Origin: Paractinoplanes deccanensis
GTDB taxonomy: Bacteria > Actinomycetota > Actinomycetes > Mycobacteriales > Micromonosporaceae
NCBI RefSeq assembly: GCF_016862115.1
Contig: NZ_BOMI01000209.1
Span: forward strand, 1-40,804
Direction: 5' to 3'
Length of the DNA stretch: 40,804 bases
The position numbers and the translations under genes are program-made. Below are positions 32,246-40,539 of the stretch, in pieces. The first letter of the stretch is position 1; every line of letters begins with the position of its first letter. The notes under the pieces were generated by a model that was given only the letters and a program-made list of their open reading frames with translations, was not told the DNA's origin and searched no databases.

Positions 32246-32737
32246 TCAGGTGGTATATCGGGGCGTGGGACCAGGCAGAATGATCCCGGTCCGCTCAGCG
32301 AACCGGCGGTGCGATGACGCCGGGTCGGCCGGCACGCCAGCATCGCGGTTGCCGATGTTAACTTTCACATTCGCGCGGTCAGCAATTCTCCTACTCGGTG
32401 AAATGAACCGGTCTACCGGCCGCTGAAAAGTGTTACGCGGCTCCGCTGGGTAAGGTCGTTGCCCGCTCATCTGCCCATCGTGACGGCAGCGTACGGGCAG
32501 ATATAGGGGATTTTGTCCGCCGTGGAAAGCGGCGAGCTCGCTTCACTCGTGCCGGTGATTCGCATCGACGAACATCACTTGACCGGCTTCTTGGTTAACG
32601 CTAACTTAACGGCCACGTAATCATCGGATCGGCGTGATGTGCCGTCTCCGGGTCGACCGCGGTGCCTTCGATAAGTGTGGACGCCGCGTACCGGTCATGA
32701 CGTGCACCGCCGGACGGCCTTGGCGGAAGGAACCGAG
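32246..32737. other. Divergent intergenic region between importer and GH59 operons
   Basis: No gene is supported here. The importer half holds the IclR-type operator. The GH59 half is relatively AT-rich and holds two LacI-type box candidates: TGTTAACTTTCACA (32356-32369) and GGTTAACGCTAACT (32593-32606). The latter contains GTTA-ACGC-TAAC and matches the TGTTAGCGCTAACA-type operator known for actinobacterial LacI regulators of plant-polysaccharide genes at 11 of 14 positions. The former resembles TGTTAGCGTTCACG found before the GH62 gene at 39304. Confidence 0.5.
32288..32304. promoter_or_regulatory. IclR-type operator before the NMT1-type importer operon
   Basis: GGTCCGCTCAGCGAACC matches the reverse complement of the perfect copy (24097) at 13 of 17 positions and keeps the CG/CG core. 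It starts 43 bases upstream of the ATPase ATG at 32245. Confidence 0.58.
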
Positions 32738-35140
32738 ATGGTGACGACACGTGCGGACCGGCTGTGGCGATCGCGCGGCTGGGCCGGGGTGGCGGCTCTG
32801 CTGCTGGTGCTGGCCGGCGCGCTGGTCGCGTTCCCCTCGCCGGCGCGGGCCGCGACGGCGATCACGATCAACGGCTCGTCCGGCGGCCGGGTGTTCGACG
32901 GGGTCGGGGCGATCAGCGGCGGCGGCGGCAACAGCCGGCTGCTGTTCGACTATCCGGAGCCGCAGCGCAGCGACATCCTCGACTACCTGTTCAAGCCCGG
33001 CTACGGCGCGGCGATGCAGATCATGAAGGTCGAGATCGGCGGGGACACCAACTCGACCTCCGGGGCCGAGCCCAGTCATGAGCACACCCGGGGCGCGGTG
33101 AACTGCGATCGGGGGTACGAGTGGTGGATGATGGCCCAGGCCAAGGCCCGCAACCCCACCATCAAGCTCGTCGGGTTGTCGTGGGGAGCACCGGGCTGGA
33201 TCGGCAACGGCAACTTCTGGTCCAGCGACTCGATCGATTACCTGATCGCGTGGCTGGGCTGCGCCGCCTCGCACGGGCTGACGATCGACTACCTCGGCGG
33301 CTGGAACGAGCGCGGCCGCGACCTGAACTGGTACAAGAACCTGCGGTCGGCGCTGAACTCCCGCGGGTACGCCAACGTGAAGATCGTGGCGTCGGACGAC
33401 TTCGGCTGGGGCTCCGCCGACGACGCGCTGCGGGACCCGGCGTTCGGCAACGCGGTGTCGGTGTTCGGCAGCCACTACGTCTGCGGATATCGCAGCGCGC
33501 AGACCGACTGCCCGAGCTCGGCGAACGCGGTGAACTCCGGCAAGACGTTGTGGGCCAGCGAGAACGGCTCGGACGACTACAACGCCGGCGCCACGGCGCT
33601 GGCCCGGGGCATCAACCGTGACTACATCGACGGGAAGATGACCGCGTACCTGAACTGGCCGGTCATCGCGGCGATCACCCCGAACGTGCCGTGGGCGACG
33701 ACGGGGGTGGCGGTGGCGCCGCAACCCTGGTCCGGCTACTACTCCATCGGCAAGAGCACCTGGGTGATGGGCCACACCACCCAGTTCACCGCCCCCGGAT
33801 GGCGCTACCTGGACAGCTCCACCGGCTACCTCGGCGGCAACCGCGCCAACGGCAGCTACGTCTCGCTGAAGTCGCCGAACAACACCGACTACAGCACCGT
33901 CATCGAGACGATGGACGCCGGTTCGGCGCAGGACCTCACATTCTCCGTGACCGGCGGGTTGTCGACCGGGACGGTCCGGGTGTGGTCGACGAACGTCCGG
34001 TCGAGCAACCCGGCCGAGCACTTCGTCCGGCGCGCCGACATCACCCCGTCCAACGGGTCGTTCTCGCTGACGGTCCAGCCGGGCTACGTCTACAGCATCA
34101 CCACGACCACCGGCCAGGGCAAGGGCACCGCGGTCAGCCCCGCGCAGGGCACCCTCGCCCTGCCGTACGCCGACGGCTTCGACGGCTACGCGAGCGGGCG
34201 GCAGGCCAAGTACCTGTCGGACCACCAGGGCTCGTTCGAGGTGGTCGGCTGCGGTGGTGGCCGCGCCGGTCAATGCGTACGCCAGATGTCGGAGCAGGCG
34301 CCGATCTTCTGGACCTCCGGTCACGCCGAGCCGTTCACCCTGCTCGGCGACGTCAGCTGGCGCAACTACACCGTGTCCTCCGACGTCATGCTGGAGAAGT
34401 CCGGCTACGCCCAGCTCGTCGGGCGGGCCACCAACTACAACCACGACCAGCCGCAGAACCTCAACGCCTACTACCTGCGGGTCGCCGACAACGGGCAGTG
34501 GTCGATCCGCAGCAACAGCACCGGCGGCAACCAGCGGACCCTGGCCAGCGGCACCACCGCCGCGCTGGGCACCGGCCGCTGGCACAAGCTGGCGCTCACC
34601 CTCAACGGCAGCAGTCTGAGCGCGGCCATCGACGGCGCGACCGTCGCCACTGTCACCGACACCACGTGGATCGCCGGTCAGGTGGGCTACGCCACCGGCC
34701 AGGGCGTGACGGCCCAGTTCGACAACCTGACCATCACCCCGCTCGGCGGCGGCACCAGCCCCACCGGGGCGATCCGGGGCGCCGGTTCCAACCGCTGCCT
34801 CGACGTCAACGGGCAGAGCCAGGCCGACGGGGCGATCGTGCAGATCTGGGACTGCAACGACGGCGCCAACCAGACCTGGACGGCGACGTCGGCCAACCAG
34901 CTGACCGTGTACGGCAACAAGTGCCTCGACGCCCCGAGCGCCTCCGCCGGCGCCCGGATCCGGATCTGGTCCTGCACCGGCGGGGCCAACCAGCAGTGGC
35001 GGATCAACGCCGACGGCACCATCACCGGGGTCCAGTCGAACCTCTGCCTCGACGTGGTCGGCGCGGCCACCACCAACGGCTCGGCCGTCGCGCTGTGGAC
35101 CTGCAACGGCGGCAGCAACCAGCAGTGGATCCGATCATGA
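32738..35140 (+). CDS. Secreted GH59 galactocerebrosidase homologue with ricin-type lectin domain
   Basis: 800 residues, ATG at 32738 with GGAAGGA (32725-32731) upstream. A signal peptide ends near PSPARAA (about residue 38). The catalytic part follows animal galactocerebrosidase (GH59) closely: FDGVGAISGGGGNSRLLFDY, PEPQRSDILDYLFKPGYGA, KVEIGGDTNSTSGAEPSHEH, RGYEWWMMAQAKARNP and HTTQFTAPGWRYL. The acid/base is Glu191 (GWNERG) and the nucleophile Glu275 (LWASENGS). After a beta-sandwich comes the lectin-like domain (DVSWRNYTVSSDVML to TAQFDNLTI) also found in GALC. A CBM13/ricin-B domain with three QxW-type repeats fills the last 125 or so residues. It should cleave beta-galactosides outside the cell; the bacterial substrate is unknown, with plant galactolipids or galactans possible. 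Confidence 0.9.
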   Translation: MVTTRADRLWRSRGWAGVAALLLVLAGALVAFPSPARAATAITINGSSGGRVFDGVGAISGGGGNSRLLFDYPEPQRSDILDYLFKPGYGAAMQIMKVEIGGDTNSTSGAEPSHEHTRGAVNCDRGYEWWMMAQAKARNPTIKLVGLSWGAPGWIGNGNFWSSDSIDYLIAWLGCAASHGLTIDYLGGWNERGRDLNWYKNLRSALNSRGYANVKIVASDDFGWGSADDALRDPAFGNAVSVFGSHYVCGYRSAQTDCPSSANAVNSGKTLWASENGSDDYNAGATALARGINRDYIDGKMTAYLNWPVIAAITPNVPWATTGVAVAPQPWSGYYSIGKSTWVMGHTTQFTAPGWRYLDSSTGYLGGNRANGSYVSLKSPNNTDYSTVIETMDAGSAQDLTFSVTGGLSTGTVRVWSTNVRSSNPAEHFVRRADITPSNGSFSLTVQPGYVYSITTTTGQGKGTAVSPAQGTLALPYADGFDGYASGRQAKYLSDHQGSFEVVGCGGGRAGQCVRQMSEQAPIFWTSGHAEPFTLLGDVSWRNYTVSSDVMLEKSGYAQLVGRATNYNHDQPQNLNAYYLRVADNGQWSIRSNSTGGNQRTLASGTTAALGTGRWHKLALTLNGSSLSAAIDGATVATVTDTTWIAGQVGYATGQGVTAQFDNLTITPLGGGTSPTGAIRGAGSNRCLDVNGQSQADGAIVQIWDCNDGANQTWTATSANQLTVYGNKCLDAPSASAGARIRIWSCTGGANQQWRINADGTITGVQSNLCLDVVGAATTNGSAVALWTCNGGSNQQWIRS

Positions 35141-36570
35141 TCAGGTCGGTCGGCGGCCGTGCGGGCCGGGTCCTGCTCGCCGCGGCGCTCGCCTTCGCCG
35201 GCGCCGCGGTGATCCAGGAGCCGGCGCGCGCCGACACCCTGCAGTTCCGCGGGGTGAACTGGGCCGACCAGCGGGACAACTTCGCCGACGGGGTGCTGTA
35301 CGTGTCGGGCCTGGGCGCGGCCGACACGTACGCCACCGCATCGGTCGTCGCCGACCGGGTGGTCGGCCAGCTCTACTCGATCACCGGCGCCAACACCGTC
35401 CGCATGCCGATCAACGAGCCGACCGTCGCGACCTACTGGAACACCTACACCGGCGCGATCGACCAGGCGCTCACCAAGGGCAAGGTGATCCTGGCCTACT
35501 GGGCGCACAGCGGCGGGCGGCCCGCCGACGTCGCGGCCTACAACCGGATGTGGAACACCGTCGTGGCCAGGTACGCCGGCAACAGCAACGCCTACTTCGA
35601 GGTCATCAACGAGCCGTACGGGTACTCCACGACCGAGCTGAACGACTTCTACTCCGCGTGGCTCACCCGGCACGCCGGCGTACCGCGCGACCGGGTCATC
35701 CTGGACGGCGCCGGGCTTGCCCAGAACGTCGCCGCGGTCGGCCGGGACGGCCGGTTGAACGGCACCCTGCTCGCCGTACACGACTATTCGTTCTTCGCCG
35801 GTTTCGAGGACGAGACCTCGTGGGCGAACCACATCGCGAGCTCCATCGGCGGGTACGCCTCTCGCACCGTGGCCACCGAGTGGGGTGGGCCGATGAGCCC
35901 GGGCAGCAAGAACGGGGTCTCGTACGGCACCATCGACTACAACATCCCCAGCGGCTCGTTCTTCGCCGACTACGTCCGAGGCGTCAGCGGCAAGCTGCGC
36001 GAGCTCGGCGTGGGCGGGGTCTACTGGCCCGGCTTGCGCGACGGCGACTGGTACAGCCTGACCCGGCGCACCGGCAGCGGCCCGGACCTGACCCTGACCC
36101 TGACCAACCCCTCCGGCCTCAACCGCCTGCGCTACTCGTGGGGGCTCGGCTCCGGGGGCAGCACGACGGTCCGCATCGTCAACGCGGCCACCGGCCGGTA
36201 CGCCGACGGCCTGGGCCGCACCGCGTCCGGCTCCGACGTCGGCCAGGGCTCCGCCACCGCCGGCTTCAGCCAGCAGTGGGTGGTCGAGAACGCCGGCACC
36301 TACGTGCGGATCCGGAACCTGGGCACCGGGCTGTACGTCGACGGCATGGGCCGCACCGTCAACGGCAGCGCCGCCGGCCAGTACACCGGCGGAACGTCGG
36401 CCAACCAGCAGTGGACCGTGGTCACCGACGCCGACAACGTGCGGGTGCGCAACCGGGCCACCGGCTTGTACCTCGACGGCATGGGAAGGACGGCGAACGG
36501 GGCGAGCGCCGGCCAGTACAGCGATTCCGGCAGCGCCAACCAGCGCTGGAAGATCGTCGCCGCGGGATGA
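35137..36570 (+). CDS. Secreted GH5-type glycoside hydrolase with ricin-type beta-trefoil
   Basis: 477 residues. The ATG at 35137 overlaps the GH59 stop by four bases. Signal peptide to about residue 33 (EPARAD). The catalytic domain opens with LQFRGVNWADQRDNF; the acid/base is Glu159 in EVINEPYG and the nucleophile Glu248 in VATEWGGP, as in GH5. The subfamily cannot be told by eye; mannanase- or endo-glucanase-like activity is plausible. The C-terminal 140 residues form three similar repeats, each with a DG(L/M)GRT and a final Q-x-W (QQW, QQW, QRW), that is, a beta-trefoil carbohydrate-binding domain. Coupled translation with GH59 suggests both act on the same polymer or glycolipid. Confidence 0.87.
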   Translation: MIRSVGGRAGRVLLAAALAFAGAAVIQEPARADTLQFRGVNWADQRDNFADGVLYVSGLGAADTYATASVVADRVVGQLYSITGANTVRMPINEPTVATYWNTYTGAIDQALTKGKVILAYWAHSGGRPADVAAYNRMWNTVVARYAGNSNAYFEVINEPYGYSTTELNDFYSAWLTRHAGVPRDRVILDGAGLAQNVAAVGRDGRLNGTLLAVHDYSFFAGFEDETSWANHIASSIGGYASRTVATEWGGPMSPGSKNGVSYGTIDYNIPSGSFFADYVRGVSGKLRELGVGGVYWPGLRDGDWYSLTRRTGSGPDLTLTLTNPSGLNRLRYSWGLGSGGSTTVRIVNAATGRYADGLGRTASGSDVGQGSATAGFSQQWVVENAGTYVRIRNLGTGLYVDGMGRTVNGSAAGQYTGGTSANQQWTVVTDADNVRVRNRATGLYLDGMGRTANGASAGQYSDSGSANQRWKIVAAG

Positions 36571-36664
36571 GGCAGGAGAGCATCGCCTACGCAGAGCCAT
36601 CGGCGCGGCGGGGAGATCGCTTCTGGTGGTAGGCCGGAGCCTCGCGATGCCGCGCCGAACCGAT

Positions 36665-36700
36665 CGGACCCACGACGAAGGTCACATCGTCGTGGGTCCG
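36665..36700. terminator. Bidirectional terminator between convergent secreted-enzyme genes
   Basis: CGGACCCACGACG (36665-36677) and CGTCGTGGGTCCG (36688-36700) are perfect 13-bp inverted repeats around ten bases. It sits between the GH5 stop and the convergent esterase stop and can serve both. Confidence 0.85.
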
Positions 36701-36729
36701 CTGACGGACCGCCCGGCCGGTGCCGGAGG

Positions 36730-37866
36730 TCAGCTGCCGGTGCAGGTGACCGTGGCGCCGCCGCCGTTGCCGGTGCCCTGCAGGCCGAAGGTCGTGCTCT
36801 GGCCGGCGGCCAGCCGGCCGTTGTAACTCTGGTTCGTGACCGTGACTGAGCCTGTGGTGCCGGTCGCGACGCCGTTCCACAGGGAGCTGATCGAGGCTCC
36901 TCCCGGCAGGCCGAGCGCGACGCGCCAGCCGCTCATCGCGGCGGCGCCGGCGGTGACGGTGACCGTGGCGACGAAGCCGCCGTTCCACTGGTCCTGCACC
37001 GCGTAGACCGCGGAGCACGCGGCGCCCGGCTCGGGCTGTGGCGTGTCCCCGCCGAGGGTCAGGTTCTTCTGCTGGACCTGCCACTGGCCGCCGCACAGGC
37101 CGCAGTCGGCGCCGACGAAGGCCCGGCCGGCGGCGGTGTCACCCTTGAGCCGCCACTTGAGGTACAGCACCGCCACCCGGCCGAACTCGCCGCCGTTGGC
37201 CTGGTCGTAGGTGCCGCCGTGGCCGACGTTCAGGTTGCCCATGAAGGCGGGCAGCCCGGCCGGGAGCTTGCCCCAGTCGTCCATGGCGTTCGGGTAGGCG
37301 ATGTCGCTGGGCCCGCCGACGAAGTAGGCGATCGGCTTGGTCAGTCTGCGCAGCTGGTAGTCGTCGGCGTCGTTGAGCAGCCCGCTGCTGAAGATGGTGG
37401 TCGTGGTGATCCGCGGGTCGTTGGAGACCGCGTACGCCTCCAGGCCCCCGCAGGAGAACCCGCCGACCGCGATCTTGGTGGTGTCGATCTTGCCGTAGTA
37501 CTTGCTGCCGGACCGGGAGCTCTCGGCCAGGGCCCAGTCGATGGACTGCGTGAGCATCGAGGAGGTGGTCGAGCCGGAGGCGTTCGGGCCGCCGTTGGCG
37601 ATGGCGAGGAAGCCGTGCGAGGCGATCTCGCGGAGGAAGTTGTGCTGCGACAGGCCGTTGGCCGAGCACGCGCCGTTGCCCCACACGTACAGGGGAAGAC
37701 GCTCCGCCGGCATGGTCTGCGGCCGGTAGATGGTGTGGTTGGGCAGGCCGGCCGAGGTCTCGTAGTCGGCGAGGTAGGGGCCGGAGCCGCCGACGGCGGC
37801 CTGGGCCGGCGCCGCGCCGAGCACGACGGCGGCGACGGTGACCCACCCGAGAAGAGCTCGTCTCAT
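36730..37866 (-). CDS. Secreted alpha/beta-hydrolase esterase with C-terminal CBM2
   Basis: 378 residues from the ATG at 37866, which has GGAG six bases upstream; the ATG at 37872 would have no spacing. Signal peptide ends near APAQAA (residue 24). The catalytic domain has PLYVWGNGACSANGLSQHNFL and a nucleophile at Ser138 in G-G-F-S-C-G-G, with a likely His in NVGHGGTYD; it resembles chlorophyllase- and esterase-like secreted enzymes. A linker (GGDTPQPEPGA) leads to a C-terminal family 2 cellulose-binding module (CSAVYAVQDQWNGGFVATVT to the last Cys). Probably deacylates plant cell-wall polysaccharide while bound to cellulose. It lies 18 bases after the GH62 gene, so the two are likely co-transcribed. 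Confidence 0.85.
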   Translation of the reverse strand: MRRALLGWVTVAAVVLGAAPAQAAVGGSGPYLADYETSAGLPNHTIYRPQTMPAERLPLYVWGNGACSANGLSQHNFLREIASHGFLAIANGGPNASGSTTSSMLTQSIDWALAESSRSGSKYYGKIDTTKIAVGGFSCGGLEAYAVSNDPRITTTTIFSSGLLNDADDYQLRRLTKPIAYFVGGPSDIAYPNAMDDWGKLPAGLPAFMGNLNVGHGGTYDQANGGEFGRVAVLYLKWRLKGDTAAGRAFVGADCGLCGGQWQVQQKNLTLGGDTPQPEPGAACSAVYAVQDQWNGGFVATVTVTAGAAAMSGWRVALGLPGGASISSLWNGVATGTTGSVTVTNQSYNGRLAAGQSTTFGLQGTGNGGGATVTCTGS

Positions 37867-37884
37867 CGTCATCTCCGGGGGTCG

Positions 37885-39258
37885 TCAGCGCTGGCGGGTG
37901 AGCAGCCCGGGCCGCCACGGCAGGTTGTTGTAGTCGCCGCCGGCGTTGGGGTTCTTGCCCTGGTAGAGCAGCTGGAGGTTGCAGGCGTCGACGGTCTTGG
38001 TCTGGTCCGGGTTGGCGCGCACCAGGTCACCGTGGCTGATGTCGTTGGTCCAGGTGGCGCCGCTGTTGGCCTTGCCGGCGAACGGGTTGCTCTCGGTGGC
38101 GGCCTGCGGGGTCCACGTACCGCTGAGGCTCGTGGCGGTGAACGACCGGAAGTAGCGGCCCTGGCTGCCGATGGCCTCGACGAGCATCAGGTACTGGTTC
38201 TGGCCGGCCACCTTGTAGACCTCGACGCCCTCGAACAGGTTGTTCGTGGAGTCGGTCATGATGGTGGTGTAGGACGCGCCGAAGCTGCCCGGGAAGTTGC
38301 CGATCGGCATGCTCGCCCGGTAGATCCGGCCGTTGTCGCCGGCGAAGAACAGGTACATGTTCTGGCCGTCGCCGATGAGCGTCTGGTCGATGACGCCGTA
38401 CGGGGCGTCGGCGATCGTCCCGGTGAACAGCGTCTGCGCGCTCGACCAGCCGTTGGCGTTCGCCGGGTCGGTGGACGTCTTGTAGCTGAACGACGTCGGT
38501 CCCCACTGGTAGGCCAGCACCCAGATGTTCTTCGGGGCGAAGTAGAGCAGCGTCGGCGCCACGGTGCCCTGGCTCATCCCGTTCTGGCTGGCCGAGGCCA
38601 TGTCGGACCAGTTGGTGAACAGGCCGAAGTTCATCGAGCCGTACGAGCCGTTCGCCACGTTCGACGCGTACACCAGGTGTTTGCCGTTGTAGACGACGTT
38701 GGTGAAGTCCTTGAGCGACGTCCAGCCGTTCTTCGGCTCGGCCAGCGGGCCGGTCGAGGTCCAGCGGTAGCTCGACGGCAGGGTGCACGTGCCGCCGGGG
38801 TCGGGGGTCGACGGAGGCGGGGACGTCGGCGTGGTCGGCACGGTGCCGCCGGTGCAGGTCACGCCGTTGAGCGCGAAGCCGGCCGGGACGGGGTTGCTGC
38901 CGGTCCACGACCCGTTGAAGCCGAACGACACCGTGCCGTTGGTCGCGATCGACCCGTTGTAGCCGGCGTTCTTCGCCGTCACGGCCGGCCCGCTCTGGGT
39001 CACCGTCGCGTTCCAGGCCTGCGTCACGGTCTGCCCGGCGCTGTACGACCACGTCAGCGTCCAGCTCGACACCGCGTCGCCCAGGTTGGTGATGGTCACG
39101 TTGGCGCCGAACCCGCCCTGCCACTGCGACGACACGGCGTAGTTCACCGAGCAGCCGGCCGCGGCGGCGCCGGCCGGGCGGGCCACGGCGACGGCGGTCG
39201 CCGCCAGCAGTGCCGCGCCGGCCGCGGCGGCGAGCTTGCTCGATCTTGACAGGTTCAT
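37885..39258 (-). CDS. Secreted GH62 alpha-L-arabinofuranosidase with N-terminal CBM2
   Basis: 457 residues. Signal peptide to about residue 33. An N-terminal CBM2 follows (CSVNYAVSSQWQGGFGANVT to CTGG, Trp-rich), then a Pro/Thr linker (PTTPTSPPPSTPDPGG), then the GH62 domain. The three GH62 acidic residues are recognisable in LKDFTNVVYNGKHLVYAS, APYGVIDQTLIGDG and LFEGVEVYKV (base, pKa-modulating Asp and acid by family knowledge). It removes arabinose side chains from arabinoxylan or arabinan outside the cell, held to the wall by the cellulose-binding module. Two LacI-type boxes lie upstream. Confidence 0.94.
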   Translation of the reverse strand: MNLSRSSKLAAAAGAALLAATAVAVARPAGAAAAGCSVNYAVSSQWQGGFGANVTITNLGDAVSSWTLTWSYSAGQTVTQAWNATVTQSGPAVTAKNAGYNGSIATNGTVSFGFNGSWTGSNPVPAGFALNGVTCTGGTVPTTPTSPPPSTPDPGGTCTLPSSYRWTSTGPLAEPKNGWTSLKDFTNVVYNGKHLVYASNVANGSYGSMNFGLFTNWSDMASASQNGMSQGTVAPTLLYFAPKNIWVLAYQWGPTSFSYKTSTDPANANGWSSAQTLFTGTIADAPYGVIDQTLIGDGQNMYLFFAGDNGRIYRASMPIGNFPGSFGASYTTIMTDSTNNLFEGVEVYKVAGQNQYLMLVEAIGSQGRYFRSFTATSLSGTWTPQAATESNPFAGKANSGATWTNDISHGDLVRANPDQTKTVDACNLQLLYQGKNPNAGGDYNNLPWRPGLLTRQR

Positions 39259-39303
39259 GGGGGTCTCCTGTCCGGGAGAGGACGGCGCGGGGAAGATCCG
39301 CTT

Positions 39304-39349
39304 TGTTAGCGTTCACGCCTCTTTCGCGGATGCTACGGGAGCGCTCCCA
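39304..39349. promoter_or_regulatory. Two LacI-type boxes, one CebR/CelR-like, in a divergent promoter
   Basis: TGTTAGCGTTCACG (39304-39317) lies 46 bases before the GH62 start and resembles the GTTAGCGCTAAC-type operator. CGGGAGCGCTCCCA (39336-39349) holds the perfect 12-bp palindrome GGGAGCGCTCCC and matches the known CelR/CebR operator TGGGAGCGCTCCCA at 13 of 14 positions; those repressors are released by cellobiose. It could control the GH62 operon, the SMP-30-like gene, or both. Confidence 0.75.
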
Positions 39350-39413
39350 TAGCCTCAAGAGATCGTGCTCGATCAATATGTTCGGCCCTGGCTCGGGTGT
39401 TATTTTCACATTT

Positions 39414-40406
39414 ATGTTTATCAATGCATCAAGGGTGGCCGGTGCCGTGTGCCTGCTCCTGGCCGCCGCGCCGGCCGCCTCGGCCACCGCGCCCGGAGCG
39501 CCGCCTGGGGTGTGCGAGGCGCCCGCACCGGCCGTCCCACCCCTTCCCGGCCCCTCGTCGTCCGCCTCGCGGATCCAGGGCGGCTTCACCTTCCTCGAGG
39601 GCCCCGTCTGGATCGACCAGCCCGGCTATCTGCTCGTGTCCGACCTCGGCGCGGCCGCCGGCGCCCAGCAGGTCCAGCCGTCGACCATCCACCGGCTGAT
39701 CCCGGGAGCGCCGCCCGAGACCTTCGTGGCCGCCTCGGGCAGCAACGGCCTGGCCCTGAGCCCGGACGGGCAGCAGATCATCGCGGCCACCCACGACAAT
39801 CGCGGCGTCTCCGCGTTTCCATTGCCCGGCGGCGCGCGCACGCCGATCGCGGCCACATTCCAGGGCCGGGCGTTCAATTCGCCGAACGACGTCACGGTCC
39901 GCGCCGACGGCGTCGTCTACTTCACCGACCCCACCTTCCAGCGGGGTCGCCGCGGCGACGAGATGGGTGGCCGGACCGGAGTGTTCCGCGTCGTCGACGG
40001 GCAGGTGGCGCTCGTCGACGACACCCTCCGCCAGCCCAACGGCATCGCCTTGTCGCCCGACGGCCGCACGCTCTATGTCGGCGCCTTCGGGGAGAACCTC
40101 ATCTACGCGTACGCCGTCGAGCCGGACGGCAGCACCGGCGCACGCACTGTTTTCGCCTCCATCGCCGGCCCCGACGGGGTGACGGTGGACTGCGCCGGCA
40201 ACGTCTACTGGGTGTCGCACAACGAGGGCCGTGTGCATGTCTTCTCCCCGGCCGGCGTCGAGCTCGGCACCATCGCGGCCGGCCCGCAGGCCACCAACGC
40301 GGCGTTCGGCGGTCCCGACCGGCGCACCCTTTACATCACGGCCGGCCGGACCGGCGACTACGGGATCTCCAGCATCTCGCTCGGCGTGCCGGGATACCCG
40401 TATTGA
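39414..40406 (+). CDS. Secreted SMP-30/gluconolactonase-like beta-propeller protein
   Basis: 330 residues from the ATG at 39414; an ATG at 39378 is also in frame and neither has a clear ribosome site. A signal peptide (VAGAVCLLLAAAPAASATA) precedes a six-bladed propeller of the SMP-30 type: FTFLEGPVWIDQPGYLLVSD, FNSPNDVTVRADGVVYFTDP, RQPNGIALSPDGRTLYVG, and GPDGVTVDCAGNVYWVS. The Glu of LEGP, Asn of SPND and PNG, and Asp of GPDG are the expected metal ligands. Family members hydrolyse sugar lactones; an exported form may act on aldonolactones released by oxidative polysaccharide breakdown. It shares a divergent promoter with GH62. Confidence 0.85.
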   Translation: MFINASRVAGAVCLLLAAAPAASATAPGAPPGVCEAPAPAVPPLPGPSSSASRIQGGFTFLEGPVWIDQPGYLLVSDLGAAAGAQQVQPSTIHRLIPGAPPETFVAASGSNGLALSPDGQQIIAATHDNRGVSAFPLPGGARTPIAATFQGRAFNSPNDVTVRADGVVYFTDPTFQRGRRGDEMGGRTGVFRVVDGQVALVDDTLRQPNGIALSPDGRTLYVGAFGENLIYAYAVEPDGSTGARTVFASIAGPDGVTVDCAGNVYWVSHNEGRVHVFSPAGVELGTIAAGPQATNAAFGGPDRRTLYITAGRTGDYGISSISLGVPGYPY

Positions 40407-40425
40407 CGATCGTTTCCCCGAACAC

Positions 40426-40455
40426 CCGGAGAGCGGGCTGCCGCCCGCTCTCCGG
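40426..40455. terminator. Perfect terminator hairpin after the SMP-30-like gene
   Basis: CCGGAGAGCGGGC (40426-40438) and GCCCGCTCTCCGG (40443-40455) form a perfect 13-bp stem with the loop TGCC. It lies between this gene and the convergent lectin-bearing gene and can act on both. Confidence 0.88.
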
Positions 40456-40539
40456 TGCCGATCGGCGGCCGGTGTCGCGTGCCTCATCCGGTCGCGGGTC
40501 CCGCGGTGATCGAGGCGAGGGCGCACCGGAAGGAGGCCC

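Noticed and set aside
32621..34585. 654-residue minus-strand frame opposite GH59
   Set aside because: Pure antisense shadow: biased composition, no motif, and it crosses the intergenic region.
33691..35136. Long in-frame extension upstream of the GH5 start
   Set aside because: The stretch before 35137 is an Arg/Pro-rich out-of-frame reading of the GH59 gene; the GH5 signal peptide starts at 35137.
36160..36560. Repeated DNA in the GH5 gene considered as a repeat element
   Set aside because: The repetition follows the three beta-trefoil repeats of the protein and needs no separate explanation.
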